64,000 bases of DNA from Candidatus Parcubacteria bacterium. GTDB lineage: Bacteria; Patescibacteriota; Minisyncoccia; Minisyncoccales; JAGLUP01. This document shows positions 43,127 to 52,073 of this stretch, piece after piece. The position numbers and the translations under genes are program-made. The notes below the pieces were generated by a model. That model was not told the origin of the DNA, did not search any database, and was given only the letters and a program-made list of their open reading frames with translations. Position 1 is the stretch's first letter. Every line of letters starts with the position of its first letter. Where the stretch lies: positions 1-64,000 of the forward strand of contig JAGLUP010000005.1 in the NCBI GenBank assembly GCA_023134715.1. The letters run 5' to 3'.

Positions 43127-43183
43127 AAAAATGTTTATTTTCTTTTTTAAATAAATTTCCGTATGAGGAAAATGGGACAGTTA

Positions 43184-43711
43184 TTATTTTAACCTACTCA
43201 CAATAAATTGCGCTCGTTCATCAACTGGCATAACGGGCACGCGTAAAACCTTATAATCCAATTCTATATATGAATCATAGAGCAATTGATCTAATCGGCG
43301 CGCGGTTTCTTTGTCTTCAGCTCTTGCGTAATCCTGCTCAAAGGGTAAAGAATCCAATAGAAATACACTGCGATATTTTCTCTTCTGAGACGCCTCTTGA
43401 GCTGGGCTAATATCTTTACCACAAATTTGATAATAAGCAATGCTATCTGGAATCCCGCGCTCAAAAAAAGTAGGCCTATCGGGCTCAATTCTATTCTCAA
43501 CATCTATCTTCATTTGTAAAACTCTTTTTTGAAATTCTGCTTCATCTGCTCTAATTTCATCAATTGCTCTTCCTCGGCTCATTTCATTGTCAATCAAAAT
43601 TCTGGCGGCTTCAGGAACCACAAAATATCCAAGAAATGCGAGATAATCAATGGTTTTTGTCTTCCCTGAGGAAGGACCACCTGTAATAACATACCAATTA
43701 GTTTTAATCAT
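43184..43711 (-). CDS. P-loop NTPase (AAA_28 type, thymidylate-kinase-like)
   Basis: 175 residues. Walker A GGPSSGKTKTI (about 11-20), PEAARILIDNEM, FFERGIPDSIAYY (Walker B-like region) and DSLPFEQDYARAEDKETARR. It matches the AAA_28 group of predicted nucleoside or nucleotide kinases. Substrate unknown. It has a clear promoter at 43753-43781 that is duplicated at 46965-46993. Confidence 0.8.
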   Translation of the reverse strand: MIKTNWYVITGGPSSGKTKTIDYLAFLGYFVVPEAARILIDNEMSRGRAIDEIRADEAEFQKRVLQMKIDVENRIEPDRPTFFERGIPDSIAYYQICGKDISPAQEASQKRKYRSVFLLDSLPFEQDYARAEDKETARRLDQLLYDSYIELDYKVLRVPVMPVDERAQFIVSRLK

Positions 43712-43752
43712 ATAAAATAAATAAAATTGGCTTTAATCTTTCTTTATTAGTT

Positions 43753-43781
43753 ATTTTAATATAAAATTAAGGTGATAGCAA
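43753..43781 (-). promoter_or_regulatory. Promoter of the AAA_28-like gene
   Basis: TTGCTA (complement 43776-43781), 17-nt spacer, TAAAAT (complement 43753-43758). Twenty-six bases (43747-43772) are identical to 46959-46984, which forms the equivalent promoter of the AEC carrier gene. Confidence 0.7.
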
Positions 43782-43792
43782 ATAATAGCAAT

Positions 43793-46045
43793 ATGATAAC
43801 ATTATCCACATCAATTGATAAAATTCCCAAAATTGGACCGGTTTATGTGAAAAAACTTCATAAAATGGGGATTAAAACAGTCCAAGATATTTTATATCAT
43901 TTTCCTCATCGGTATGATGATTTTTCTAATCTTGTCCCTATTTCCAAAGTTAAGCTCAACCAAACTTGTTGTATTCAAGGAAAAATTTTAGAAATAAAAA
44001 ACAGTAGAACATGGAAAAAAAGAATGGCAATAACCCAAGCAATAGTTGAAGATAAAACCGGCGCCATTAGAATAGTTTGGTTTAATCAGCCATATTTAAC
44101 AAAAAGCTTAAAAATAGGCGACAATGTATGCTTGGCCGGAAAAGTTGCTTTAGATAAACAAGGAGCATATTTATCAAACCCTGCCTATGAAAAACTATCA
44201 CCCAAGGAGCTTAGCTCCAGGAGTTTAGCTCCTTACAATTTGACACATGTTGGCAGATTAGTACCGGTTTATCCTGAAACTGAAAAGCTCTCTTCCCGCT
44301 GGCTCCGTTATATTTTAAAACCCCTGCTCTTAGAATTTAGAAATAAAATTGCCGACCCGTTGCCAGAAAAAATTATAAAACAGGAAAATCTTTTGCCTCT
44401 AAATAATGCTCTTTGGCAGATTCATTTTCCTGATTCAATGGCTTTAGCGAAAAAAGCTCAAAACCGTTTTGCTTTTGAAGAGCTTTTTTTTATTGAACTT
44501 GCTGTTTTAAAAGAACGCCTGAAATTAAACCAAAAAGCCGCAGCTGCCGCTCCTATGAATATAAAAGTTTTGAAAAAATTCACTAAATCTCTGCCGTTCA
44601 AACTAACTGATGACCAAAAAAAATCCGCATGGCAGATTTTAAAAGATTTGGGAAAATCAATGCCAATGAACCGGCTTTTAGAAGGAGATGTTGGGTCGGG
44701 AAAAACAGTAGTAGCGGTAATGGCCGCTTTAAATACAGTTAAAGCTGGCTTGCAGGCAACTATTATGGCCCCAACTGAAATCCTGACAAAACAGCATTTC
44801 AAAGAAATCTCTCACTTGCTTTATCCTTTTAAAATCTCTGTCGCGCTTCTTACTGGCAAAGAAGACAAGCTCGCTTCAAAAAAACTAAAAAACGAAACAA
44901 TTGAAATCTCCCGTAAAAAATTGCTGGAAAATGTAAAAAACGGAAAGATTGATATTTTAATAGGAACCCACGCTTTAATTTCTCCTTCCAGTTCCAGGGT
45001 CTCCAGTTTCTTTTATAAAGACCTTGAAGAATTTGGATTTAAACCCAAAAAAATAAAAAAGAATAGAGTGAAATTTAAAAATTTAGGATTAGTAATAATT
45101 GACGAACAGCATCGCTTTGGCATAGAACAACGCGCGCGGCTTTGTGAAAGCTATAGCGAAGATACAAAATTTAGCGATTATGAAAACAGCAAAGGAGTTT
45201 TAATTCCTCATTTATTATCTATGACTGCCACGCCTATTCCTCGCACACTAGCTTTAACAATTTACGGTGACTTAGATTTATCTTTAATTAATGAATTGCC
45301 GAAAGGAAGAAAAAAAATCATTACTGAGATAGTGGCTCCTGCGGACAGGCAAAAAACATATAACTTTATTAAGAAAGAAGTTAAAAAAGGAAGAAGGGTT
45401 TTTGTTGTCTGTCCAAGAATAGAAAAAAACGAAAAAAAAGATGGTTTGCCATGGACTGATGTTAAAGCGGTAAAAGAAGAATATGAAAAATTATCAAAAA
45501 AAATCTTTCCAAATTTAAAAGTAGGAATGCTTCACGGAAAACTTAAATCAAAAGAAAAAGAAAAAATAATGAGGGATTTTAAGATTGGCAAAATTGAAAT
45601 TTTGGTCTCTACTTCGGTAATTGAAGTAGGGATTGATATTCCAGAAGCAACCGTAATGATGATTGAGGGCGCGGATAGGTTTGGATTAGCTCAGCTTCAC
45701 CAATTCAGAGGACGAGTCGGCAGAAGCAAACATCAGTCATATTGCTTTCTTTTTACTGACTCTCCGTCTAAAAAAACAAGGCAGCGGTTAAAAGCTCTTG
45801 TAAAATGTGAAAGCGGTTTTGATTTATCAGAACAAGATTTAAAAATCCGGGGTCCAGGGGAAATCTACGGAGTAAGACAATGGGGGATTCCTGATTTAGC
45901 TATGGACGCATTAAAAAATCTGCCTTTGGTTGAAAAAACCCGTGAATCTGTTAAACAATTATTAGAGCAGGACCCGGAATTAAAAAAATTCCCGCTTCTG
46001 CGAGAACGCCTCAAAGGATTCCGCGCAAAAATCCACCTTGAGTGA
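43793..46045 (+). CDS. recG: ATP-dependent DNA helicase RecG
   Basis: 750 residues from the ATG; an upstream GTG at 43772 is possible. Wedge OB domain (to about 170), helicase core with Walker A LLEGDVGSGKTVVA, DEQH box (VIIDEQHRFG), SMTATPIPRTLAL, and motif VI QFRGRVGRSKHQSYC. It reverses stalled forks and processes junctions. Two unusual inserts: a palindrome-encoded KELSSRSLAP (44204-44234), and about 30 extra residues between HALI and KFKNLGLVIIDEQ. Confidence 0.96.
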   Translation: MITLSTSIDKIPKIGPVYVKKLHKMGIKTVQDILYHFPHRYDDFSNLVPISKVKLNQTCCIQGKILEIKNSRTWKKRMAITQAIVEDKTGAIRIVWFNQPYLTKSLKIGDNVCLAGKVALDKQGAYLSNPAYEKLSPKELSSRSLAPYNLTHVGRLVPVYPETEKLSSRWLRYILKPLLLEFRNKIADPLPEKIIKQENLLPLNNALWQIHFPDSMALAKKAQNRFAFEELFFIELAVLKERLKLNQKAAAAAPMNIKVLKKFTKSLPFKLTDDQKKSAWQILKDLGKSMPMNRLLEGDVGSGKTVVAVMAALNTVKAGLQATIMAPTEILTKQHFKEISHLLYPFKISVALLTGKEDKLASKKLKNETIEISRKKLLENVKNGKIDILIGTHALISPSSSRVSSFFYKDLEEFGFKPKKIKKNRVKFKNLGLVIIDEQHRFGIEQRARLCESYSEDTKFSDYENSKGVLIPHLLSMTATPIPRTLALTIYGDLDLSLINELPKGRKKIITEIVAPADRQKTYNFIKKEVKKGRRVFVVCPRIEKNEKKDGLPWTDVKAVKEEYEKLSKKIFPNLKVGMLHGKLKSKEKEKIMRDFKIGKIEILVSTSVIEVGIDIPEATVMMIEGADRFGLAQLHQFRGRVGRSKHQSYCFLFTDSPSKKTRQRLKALVKCESGFDLSEQDLKIRGPGEIYGVRQWGIPDLAMDALKNLPLVEKTRESVKQLLEQDPELKKFPLLRERLKGFRAKIHLE
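44204..44234 (+). repeat. Palindromic insert inside recG
   Basis: AAGGAGCTTAGCTCC and GGAGTTTAGCTCCTT pair at 13 of 15 positions around one base. The left 15-mer also occurs in cca (60016-60038, minus strand). Both copies are read as KELSS. Confidence 0.8.
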
Positions 46046-46049
46046 AACT

Positions 46050-46955
46050 TCACAAGAATCCCAAAAGCACGGCCAAAAATATAATGCCAAAAGGAAGCGC
46101 GATAGAAAGAAGGTTTGCGTTATATTGTACATCAAGTTTATTTTCCTGCGAAAATATAAGGGTTACAAAACTTGGCGGAAGTGACGCGCCAACTATTACC
46201 GCAACCTTCTCAACACCAGTTAAATTAAATAAAGAAGTTAATAAAAACCCAAGCGCAAGACCTATGGAAGTTTTAAGTAAAATCTCAATCGCAGGCAATT
46301 TAAAAGAAGATATAATCGGACGAAACTCAAGCCCCAACATAAGCATAACTAAAACCAAAACACTTCCTCCAACAATATCCAAAAAATTGGACAAAAAAGC
46401 GTTTTGAAATCCAATAAGATTAAAAGCCAGACCAATAAAAATCGCCCATATTATCGGCGATTTTAACAATTTTACAACCGCATCTTTTGTCCGAGCGCTA
46501 TCATTTCCGAAACGGCAAGAGATAAAGTAGACAACAGTAAATAAAAAAATAGCATTTGCAAGATCAAACAAAACTATCCGAGAAAGACCCAGTTCTCCAA
46601 AAGCAGACAGCATAAACGCATATCCCAATGTTCCTCCCTCAAGCGTCGGGAATGTCGTCACAAAAACGCCCTTTGTTTTATGTTCTAATTTCAAAAAGCG
46701 CGCGAATATAAATCCAGCGACAGCAAGGGTTAAAACAACAATCAACCCAGATATAGGAAGATAAATCAAACTTGACTCTATTGTCATTTTAGAAAAAGAG
46801 CCAATTATAACAGCGGGAATTACAAGATTTATAAGCAACTTGCCAAAAATCTCAGAATCCTGTTTTTTTAGTATATTTTTCTTTTTGAAAAAATATCCAA
46901 TTAGAAAAATGATTATTAGAGGTAATGTTTTTTCAAGAATCATATAATGTATCAC
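46050..46955 (-). CDS. AEC-family carrier (auxin efflux carrier-like)
   Basis: 301 residues, about 9-10 transmembrane helices in two halves. LINLVIPAVIIGSFS and VGASLPPSFVTLIFSQENKLD correspond to the family's conserved helix breaks. Family members export or import organic acids and other small molecules; substrate unknown. It ends 4 bp from the recG stop (convergent) without an obvious terminator between. The promoter at 46965-46993 is so near the ATG that the mRNA may be leaderless; Met5 is a possible start. Confidence 0.87.
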   Translation of the reverse strand: MIHYMILEKTLPLIIIFLIGYFFKKKNILKKQDSEIFGKLLINLVIPAVIIGSFSKMTIESSLIYLPISGLIVVLTLAVAGFIFARFLKLEHKTKGVFVTTFPTLEGGTLGYAFMLSAFGELGLSRIVLFDLANAIFLFTVVYFISCRFGNDSARTKDAVVKLLKSPIIWAIFIGLAFNLIGFQNAFLSNFLDIVGGSVLVLVMLMLGLEFRPIISSFKLPAIEILLKTSIGLALGFLLTSLFNLTGVEKVAVIVGASLPPSFVTLIFSQENKLDVQYNANLLSIALPFGIIFLAVLLGFL

Positions 46956-46964
46956 TATTTAGTT

Positions 46965-46993
46965 ATTTTAATATAAAATTAAGGCTATAACAA
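46965..46993 (-). promoter_or_regulatory. Promoter of the AEC carrier gene
   Basis: TTGTTA (complement 46988-46993), 17-nt spacer, TAAAAT (complement 46965-46970). The expected start is within a few bases of the ATG at 46955. A 26-bp block is identical to the promoter of the AAA_28-like gene. Confidence 0.7.
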
Positions 46994-46998
46994 CTTTG

Positions 46999-48540
46999 TC
47001 AATCCGATTTCCTCACCTTATCTGTAACCCAGAAGCCCATATACTTTCCTAAAGCCAAGCGAACTTGCGCGTCTATAGCTGGAAAAGCGCCAAAAAATAT
47101 TAAAGCAATAGGCAAAAGAAACCACTGGAAAATTAAAGAAAAATTTTTCCATCTGCTATAGTGAGAAGGTCGAGAGGGTAAAAGAGAAAAACTTAAAACA
47201 GCGGAAACAATTATTCCAACCATAGATATGGTCATAATAACGCCTGTTAAACGAGGTAAGTTATAAGAAAGCAAACTTATATTAAATTTTTCTCCCCCTA
47301 TAATTATAGGCAGCCATCCTAAAAAAAAGATTAAAAGAGAGGCAACGGCCCAGCCCCAAAATCCCTCAATAATATTGAAACTGCGGCAAAGCTTATCTCT
47401 AACGCAAATTTTTTTATTTTTCAAAAATCCGTAAATAACATAAGGAATTTCTAAACAGCCCCAAGCCCAGCGCAATTGCTGCTTATATTGATTGATTGCT
47501 GTTCTTGATAATGTTTTTGCCATTAAAGCGTCCATTGAAACAGGATAATATAAGGGAATTACTCGATAATCTCCATTATAATAAAAATAAGATTTCCAAA
47601 AAATATGAGAATCGTCAGGAACTAAATTTGAAGGATAGCCAACATCAATAAATACTTGAAAAGGCCATGAATGAGAAGAAAAAGTCGCTAATTTTTCCTG
47701 CCGCTCCTGAAGCACCATCTGCCAAAAAGTGCCGGAAAGAGAAATTAAACGAGAAAGAATAGAAGCGTCCCAAATATTATTGTTATAGATTGGAATCGGC
47801 TGATAACTGCTTTTTAAAGGTTTTTCAGCAGAAAGATAGTTCCACACAAGACATGCGAAATATTGAGGAAAAACATGAGTATCAATATCAAAACTAGAAA
47901 TAATAACATTTTGATAAGGAATATTTTCCTTATCAATTATTTTTTCTTTGGCCTGTTCCAGCGCCCAAGCAGTATTAGAGCCCTTTCCAGCTATTTCCCC
48001 TGTTATATTTTGCGGATGAAAAGTAATTAAAAACCGATAAAATTTATCTCCAAATTCCTGTTTAATAATTTGAGCTGTTTCTTGGGCTGACTCTCTGACT
48101 TTCTCTTCACAAGCCAGCACAACAATCATTTTATCTTTTGGATAATTTGAATTTTCTAATGCTCTGAAAGTGGTCCTTATAATGTCTGCATCTTCTTTAT
48201 AAAAAGGCAGAACTATCAAATGATAAATATCTTTCCAATTTTTAGTTTTCGGCTCTTTATTTAACTTTTCAAGCCAATTAATTTTAAGATGTTTTTTCAT
48301 TTTTTTCCATGTAGATATCTGATAGAAAGAAAAATAACAAACTCTGCAGAGCCAATAAAGATCAAATAGAATTATAAAAATAGCTACCCAAACTGGCTTA
48401 TACCAAGAAAGAAAAAAAGCCCCAGTCAATGTTGTCAAACTGAGGAATAAAGGCAACATCTCTAAACATCTGAAAATAATTCTCTCCTTCGGACTCTCTA
48501 AATCCGATGCCTTGCTAATTTCTAAATAGCTTTTGTCCAT
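46999..48540 (-). CDS. Membrane glycosyltransferase (GT2 family)
   Basis: 513 residues. Two N-terminal membrane helices (about 30-75), a GT-A domain (about 105-370) with IVLPFYKEDADII, the metal motif SFDIDTHVFP, DDSHIFWKSYF and QQLRWAWG (the QxxRW-like motif of processive enzymes), then four or so C-terminal helices. It probably builds or extends a surface polysaccharide or lipid-linked sugar. Product unknown. It has no gene partners on its own strand except the AEC gene downstream. Confidence 0.85.
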   Translation of the reverse strand: MDKSYLEISKASDLESPKERIIFRCLEMLPLFLSLTTLTGAFFLSWYKPVWVAIFIILFDLYWLCRVCYFSFYQISTWKKMKKHLKINWLEKLNKEPKTKNWKDIYHLIVLPFYKEDADIIRTTFRALENSNYPKDKMIVVLACEEKVRESAQETAQIIKQEFGDKFYRFLITFHPQNITGEIAGKGSNTAWALEQAKEKIIDKENIPYQNVIISSFDIDTHVFPQYFACLVWNYLSAEKPLKSSYQPIPIYNNNIWDASILSRLISLSGTFWQMVLQERQEKLATFSSHSWPFQVFIDVGYPSNLVPDDSHIFWKSYFYYNGDYRVIPLYYPVSMDALMAKTLSRTAINQYKQQLRWAWGCLEIPYVIYGFLKNKKICVRDKLCRSFNIIEGFWGWAVASLLIFFLGWLPIIIGGEKFNISLLSYNLPRLTGVIMTISMVGIIVSAVLSFSLLPSRPSHYSRWKNFSLIFQWFLLPIALIFFGAFPAIDAQVRLALGKYMGFWVTDKVRKSD

Positions 48541-48618
48541 TTAGATAAAATACCAAAATTTACCCAAAATAACAAGCTTTTACTATCAATAAATTTCAAG
48601 AGTGATTTGTAATTCGTG

Positions 48619-48692
48619 TGGGCGTATCCCGACTCGAACGGGAGGCCTTTTCGATGTCACCGAAACGCTCTAACCAACTGAGCTATACGCCC
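48619..48692 (-). tRNA. tRNA-Val (anticodon GAC)
   Basis: Acceptor GGGCGTA/TACGCCC, anticodon stem TTTCG/CGAAA with loop GTGACAT, T-loop TTCGAGT. 74 nt, no encoded CCA. G at position 32 is uncommon. Second Val isoacceptor in the window. Confidence 0.93.
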
Positions 48693-48704
48693 GAAGTGTG
48701 CGCG

Positions 48705-48766
48705 TGGATGGATTCGCCCCGTCATCCGACAGGGCACCCAGTTGAATAACTGGGCGAACCATTCCA
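48705..48766. other. Structured three-way-junction element between two tRNAs
   Basis: About 62 bp with an outer imperfect stem (TGGATGGATTCG with CGAACCATTCCA) and two inner hairpins: CCCCGTC/GACAGGG (one C-A mismatch, loop ATCC) and CCCAGTT/AACTGGG (loop GAAT). It resembles a worn tRNA, but the putative anticodon loop has 6 or 8 bases and the T-loop is broken, so it is not a normal tRNA. Strand unknown. Confidence 0.6.
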
Positions 48767-48768
48767 TG

Positions 48769-48840
48769 TGGGCATACCAGGATTCGAACCTGGAACCACT
48801 GACTTATAAGATCAGCGCTCTGCCCTTGAGCTATATGCCC
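48769..48840 (-). tRNA. tRNA-Ile (anticodon TAT)
   Basis: 72 nt. Acceptor GGGCATA/TATGCCC, D-stem GCTC/GAGC, anticodon stem CTGAT/GTCAG with loop CTTATAA so positions 34-36 are TAT, T-stem CCAGG/CCTGG with TTCGAAT. No encoded CCA. A direct AUA reader, in place of the usual CAU tRNA modified to lysidine. Confidence 0.9.
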
Positions 48841-48845
48841 TAATC

Positions 48846-50771
48846 CTATTCTATTTGCTTCACCTTCAAAGAACCAATTTTAGGAGTTTTTTTCGTCTTT
48901 TCGACGATTTTAGAACTGGAATTAATCTCTTGTTTTTTCGCGCTAAAATTCTTCCCGTTAATCAAACTCTCAAATTCAGCTCTTTCAATTATTTCTTTTT
49001 CTATCAAAACCTTGGCAATTTTATGAAGCAAGGCCTTTTTTTGAGTAAGAATTTTTTTAGCTTGATTTTCAGCGTTTTTAATAAACTTGGCCACTTCTTC
49101 GTCAATCTGAACTGCTATTTTTTCGGAATAATTTCTCTGTTCAGAAATCTCTTTTCCTAAGAAGACCAATTCTTCTTTTTCTCCAAAAGAAACCGGGCCC
49201 AAAGATGACATTCCATATTCCTTGACTAACCTACGGGCTAATTCTGAAGCATTTTCTAAATCATTAGACGCGCCAGTGGTAATTTCGTTAAAAACTAATT
49301 TTTCAGCTGTATAACCGCCAAGCAAGGTCGCAATTTCCGCTAAAAATTGGGTTTTAGTTTTAATCCTTGTATCTTCCTTGGGCATCTTTAATGTATAACC
49401 AGCCGCGCGTCCTCTGGCAATAATTGAAATTTTTCTTATTGGCTCTGTGCCTGGCAAAGAAGCAGAAACTAAAGCATGGCCGGCCTCATGATAAGCAGTG
49501 ATCTCTTTTTCTTTTTTAGATAAAATATGCGATTTTCTTTCTGGTCCCAATAAAACTTTTTCAATTGATTCTAAAAACTCTTCTTGAAAAACCTGTTCTT
49601 TGCTGCGTCGGGCCGCTAAAATTGCGGCTTCATTAGCTACATTAGCTAAATCAGCCCCGGAAAATCCAGGAGTTCTCTCGGCTACTTCCCTTAAATTAAC
49701 ATCCAGGGCAATCGGCTTTCCTATGCAGTGAATTTTTAAAATTTCTTCTCTATCATTAATATCCGGCAGATCTAAAACAACTTTTCTGTCAAACCTGCCT
49801 GGCCGAAGAAGAGCAGGATCCAAAACATCCGGACGATTGGTCGCTGCGAGAACAATGACTTTGCTGTCTTTTTCAAAACCATCCATTTCCACTAAAATCT
49901 GATTTAATGTCTGTTCTCTTTCATCATGCCCTCCGCCAATTCCTGAACCTCGCGCTCTTCCAATAGCGTCCAACTCGTCAATAAAAATAATAGATCTCCC
50001 ATATTTTTTCGCTTCCTGGAAAAGAGACCTCACTCTCCCGCTTCCAACTCCAACAAACATTTCCACAAATTCTGAACCAGAAATTGAAAGAAATGGCACA
50101 TTGCTTTCTCCTGCAACCGCGCGAGCCAGCAATGTTTTCCCTACACCGGCTGGACCTAAAAGCAAAACTCCTTTGGGAATTTTTGCCCCCATTTTTAAAT
50201 ATTTCTTGGGATTTTTTAAAAAATCAACAATTTCTTTTAATTCTTCTTTTGCTTCTTTTAGACCTGCCACGTCTTTAAAAGTAATTTTTTCTTTTGCCTG
50301 ACCATCAGCTCCGAATAAACGAGCTTTGGCTTTAGAAAAATTAAACGCCTGCATTGCTCCGCCCTTCGCCTGTCTAAAAATCATCCAAAAAAATACTCCA
50401 AAAAGCAAAAGAGGAAGCAGTGATATGGCGCCAAGAATTAAAAGAGAAGAAAATTCTTTTTTTTCTTTTGGCGCTATTCCGGCTTTCTCAATCTTATCCG
50501 CGCTCACTCCATAATTTATTAAAGATTCAGACAAAGCTAATTCTGGCTCTTTTCGGGAAACTGCTTCTTTATCATCAGTATAAATAATAGAAAGCTCGTC
50601 TCCTGAAACAATAATTTTCTTAATCTTTTCCTGGTTAACATCAGCGACCAATTCGCTAAAAGATATTTGTTTTGGTTCTTCTCCCGCTTGCGAGCCGAAT
50701 AAAGCAAAAATACTTGAGATAACTAAAAAAATTATGATTATAAAAATAAAATTTTTTAACGGTTTACTCAT
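48846..50771 (-). CDS. ftsH: ATP-dependent membrane zinc protease FtsH
   Basis: 641 residues. Two membrane helices (about 7-27 and 110-132) enclose a small outer domain. AAA domain with Walker A GPAGVGKTLLARAVAGE, Walker B IIFIDELDAIG and the second region of homology (ATNRPDVLDPALLRPGRFD). Zinc site HEAGH (about 428-432). It degrades membrane and unfolded proteins. It starts 1 bp after the S1 protein gene. Confidence 0.97.
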   Translation of the reverse strand: MSKPLKNFIFIIIIFLVISSIFALFGSQAGEEPKQISFSELVADVNQEKIKKIIVSGDELSIIYTDDKEAVSRKEPELALSESLINYGVSADKIEKAGIAPKEKKEFSSLLILGAISLLPLLLFGVFFWMIFRQAKGGAMQAFNFSKAKARLFGADGQAKEKITFKDVAGLKEAKEELKEIVDFLKNPKKYLKMGAKIPKGVLLLGPAGVGKTLLARAVAGESNVPFLSISGSEFVEMFVGVGSGRVRSLFQEAKKYGRSIIFIDELDAIGRARGSGIGGGHDEREQTLNQILVEMDGFEKDSKVIVLAATNRPDVLDPALLRPGRFDRKVVLDLPDINDREEILKIHCIGKPIALDVNLREVAERTPGFSGADLANVANEAAILAARRSKEQVFQEEFLESIEKVLLGPERKSHILSKKEKEITAYHEAGHALVSASLPGTEPIRKISIIARGRAAGYTLKMPKEDTRIKTKTQFLAEIATLLGGYTAEKLVFNEITTGASNDLENASELARRLVKEYGMSSLGPVSFGEKEELVFLGKEISEQRNYSEKIAVQIDEEVAKFIKNAENQAKKILTQKKALLHKIAKVLIEKEIIERAEFESLINGKNFSAKKQEINSSSKIVEKTKKTPKIGSLKVKQIE

Positions 50772-50772
50772 G

Positions 50773-51840
50773 CTATTTTTTTAAACTTAATATCATTGAA
50801 TGCTTGGCCGGGTCAAGAGATAAAAGTTGAAACTTATATTCCTTGCCGATTTCCAAAACCTCAGCCATTTTTTTCTGAGACCCAAATTCAGAAATATGAA
50901 TTAATCCCTGGATTTTTGGGGCAACTTGGATAAATGCTCCAAAAGGATTAAATTTTGTTACCTCGCCTTTTAAAATATCATTTTTTTTAAATTTTTTTTC
51001 AATGCCATCCCATGGATTTTCTTTTAAGGCCTTTAATGATAAAGAAACTTTATTGTCCTTGATTTCAATAATTTTCGCTTTAACCTCTTGCCCTGATTCC
51101 ACTATTTTAGAAGGGTCTTCAATTAACTGCCAATCTAATTCAGAAAGATGGCAAAGCCCTTCCAGCTCTCCCTCGCCCTTGCCAAATTTTATAAAAACTC
51201 CAAAGTCAACAATGCCTGTTACTTTCCCTTCAACCATGTCTCCAACCTTATAATCCTGCAAAATCTCTTTTATTTTATTTATCTCTTTGGCTTTTTCTGA
51301 TAAAATCAATTTATTCTCTTTTAAAGATAAATCTAAAATTTTCACTTTGAGCGCCTTGCCAATAAATTTTTGCAGCTCTATTAAAATTTTTTGCTGGTCG
51401 CCCTTCTCTACCCTAGGATAATGCTCCGAACAAAGCTGAGAAACTGGCAAAAAAGCAGAAACTCCTGAAACCTGAGCAAGCAGCCCCCCTTTATTAGCTC
51501 CGGAAATTTTTACCTCAAAAATCTCTTCTTTTTCTTTTTTTCGCCTTAATTCTTCCCAAACAAGTTCTTGACTTGCTTCTTTTAAGGAAAGCTCTCTATA
51601 ACCATCTTCATTCTCTGGCTCAATTATCTTGGCAGAAACTTGAGCGCCAATTTCTAAATTTTTCAAATCATCTTTTGCTATATAATATTCCCTGCCATAG
51701 ATTATTCCATTTCCCATAATTCCAAGGTCTAAAAAAAGAGCGGAACGGGCTTTGCCAACAACCCGGCCTTCTACAACCTCCCCAACTTTAGGCATATTTA
51801 TCAAATCATCTTTAGTATCTAAAACTTTTTTATTTTTCAT
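50773..51840 (-). CDS. rpsA: S1-domain RNA-binding protein (ribosomal protein S1-like)
   Basis: 355 residues with four S1 OB repeats (about 17-85, 105-170, 195-265 and 285-355), e.g. GDMVEGKVTGIVDFGVFIKFG, GLCHLSELDW and GLIHISEFG. E. coli S1 has six repeats; four is common elsewhere. It probably binds mRNA for initiation on the 30S subunit. Transcribed with ftsH. Confidence 0.9.
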   Translation of the reverse strand: MKNKKVLDTKDDLINMPKVGEVVEGRVVGKARSALFLDLGIMGNGIIYGREYYIAKDDLKNLEIGAQVSAKIIEPENEDGYRELSLKEASQELVWEELRRKKEKEEIFEVKISGANKGGLLAQVSGVSAFLPVSQLCSEHYPRVEKGDQQKILIELQKFIGKALKVKILDLSLKENKLILSEKAKEINKIKEILQDYKVGDMVEGKVTGIVDFGVFIKFGKGEGELEGLCHLSELDWQLIEDPSKIVESGQEVKAKIIEIKDNKVSLSLKALKENPWDGIEKKFKKNDILKGEVTKFNPFGAFIQVAPKIQGLIHISEFGSQKKMAEVLEIGKEYKFQLLSLDPAKHSMILSLKK

Positions 51841-51894
51841 ATATTAATAGTATACATTATTTTATTTATTTTTCAACAGTTGAGTAGAAAATCA

Positions 51895-52060
51895 ATATAT
51901 GATATGCTAAAAATGGCATAAATGAAAAACTGAAAACTAAAAATGAAAAACGACAAAGAAAAATTAAAAAAGATTTTAAAAATAATAAATAATAAATAAT
52001 AAATTAAAAATTTTAGATTTTAGATTGTGATTTTTCATTTTTCATTTTCTATTTTTAATT
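51895..52060. repeat. AT-rich spacer with heptamer repeats
   Basis: The divergent gap between the S1 and MBL genes has AATAATA three times (51981-52001), TTTTAGA twice and TTTTTCA twice, all with 7-nt period, plus looser TGAAAAC copies near its start. No gene seen. Confidence 0.8.
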
Positions 52061-52073
52061 TAGCGAAGCGAAT

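Noticed and set aside
44458-44802. Minus-strand open frame of 114 codons within recG
   Set aside because: Lies entirely antisense to the conserved helicase core.
48705-48766. An additional normal tRNA gene
   Set aside because: The anticodon loop has 6 or 8 bases and the T-loop lacks TTC, so it does not fold as a tRNA.
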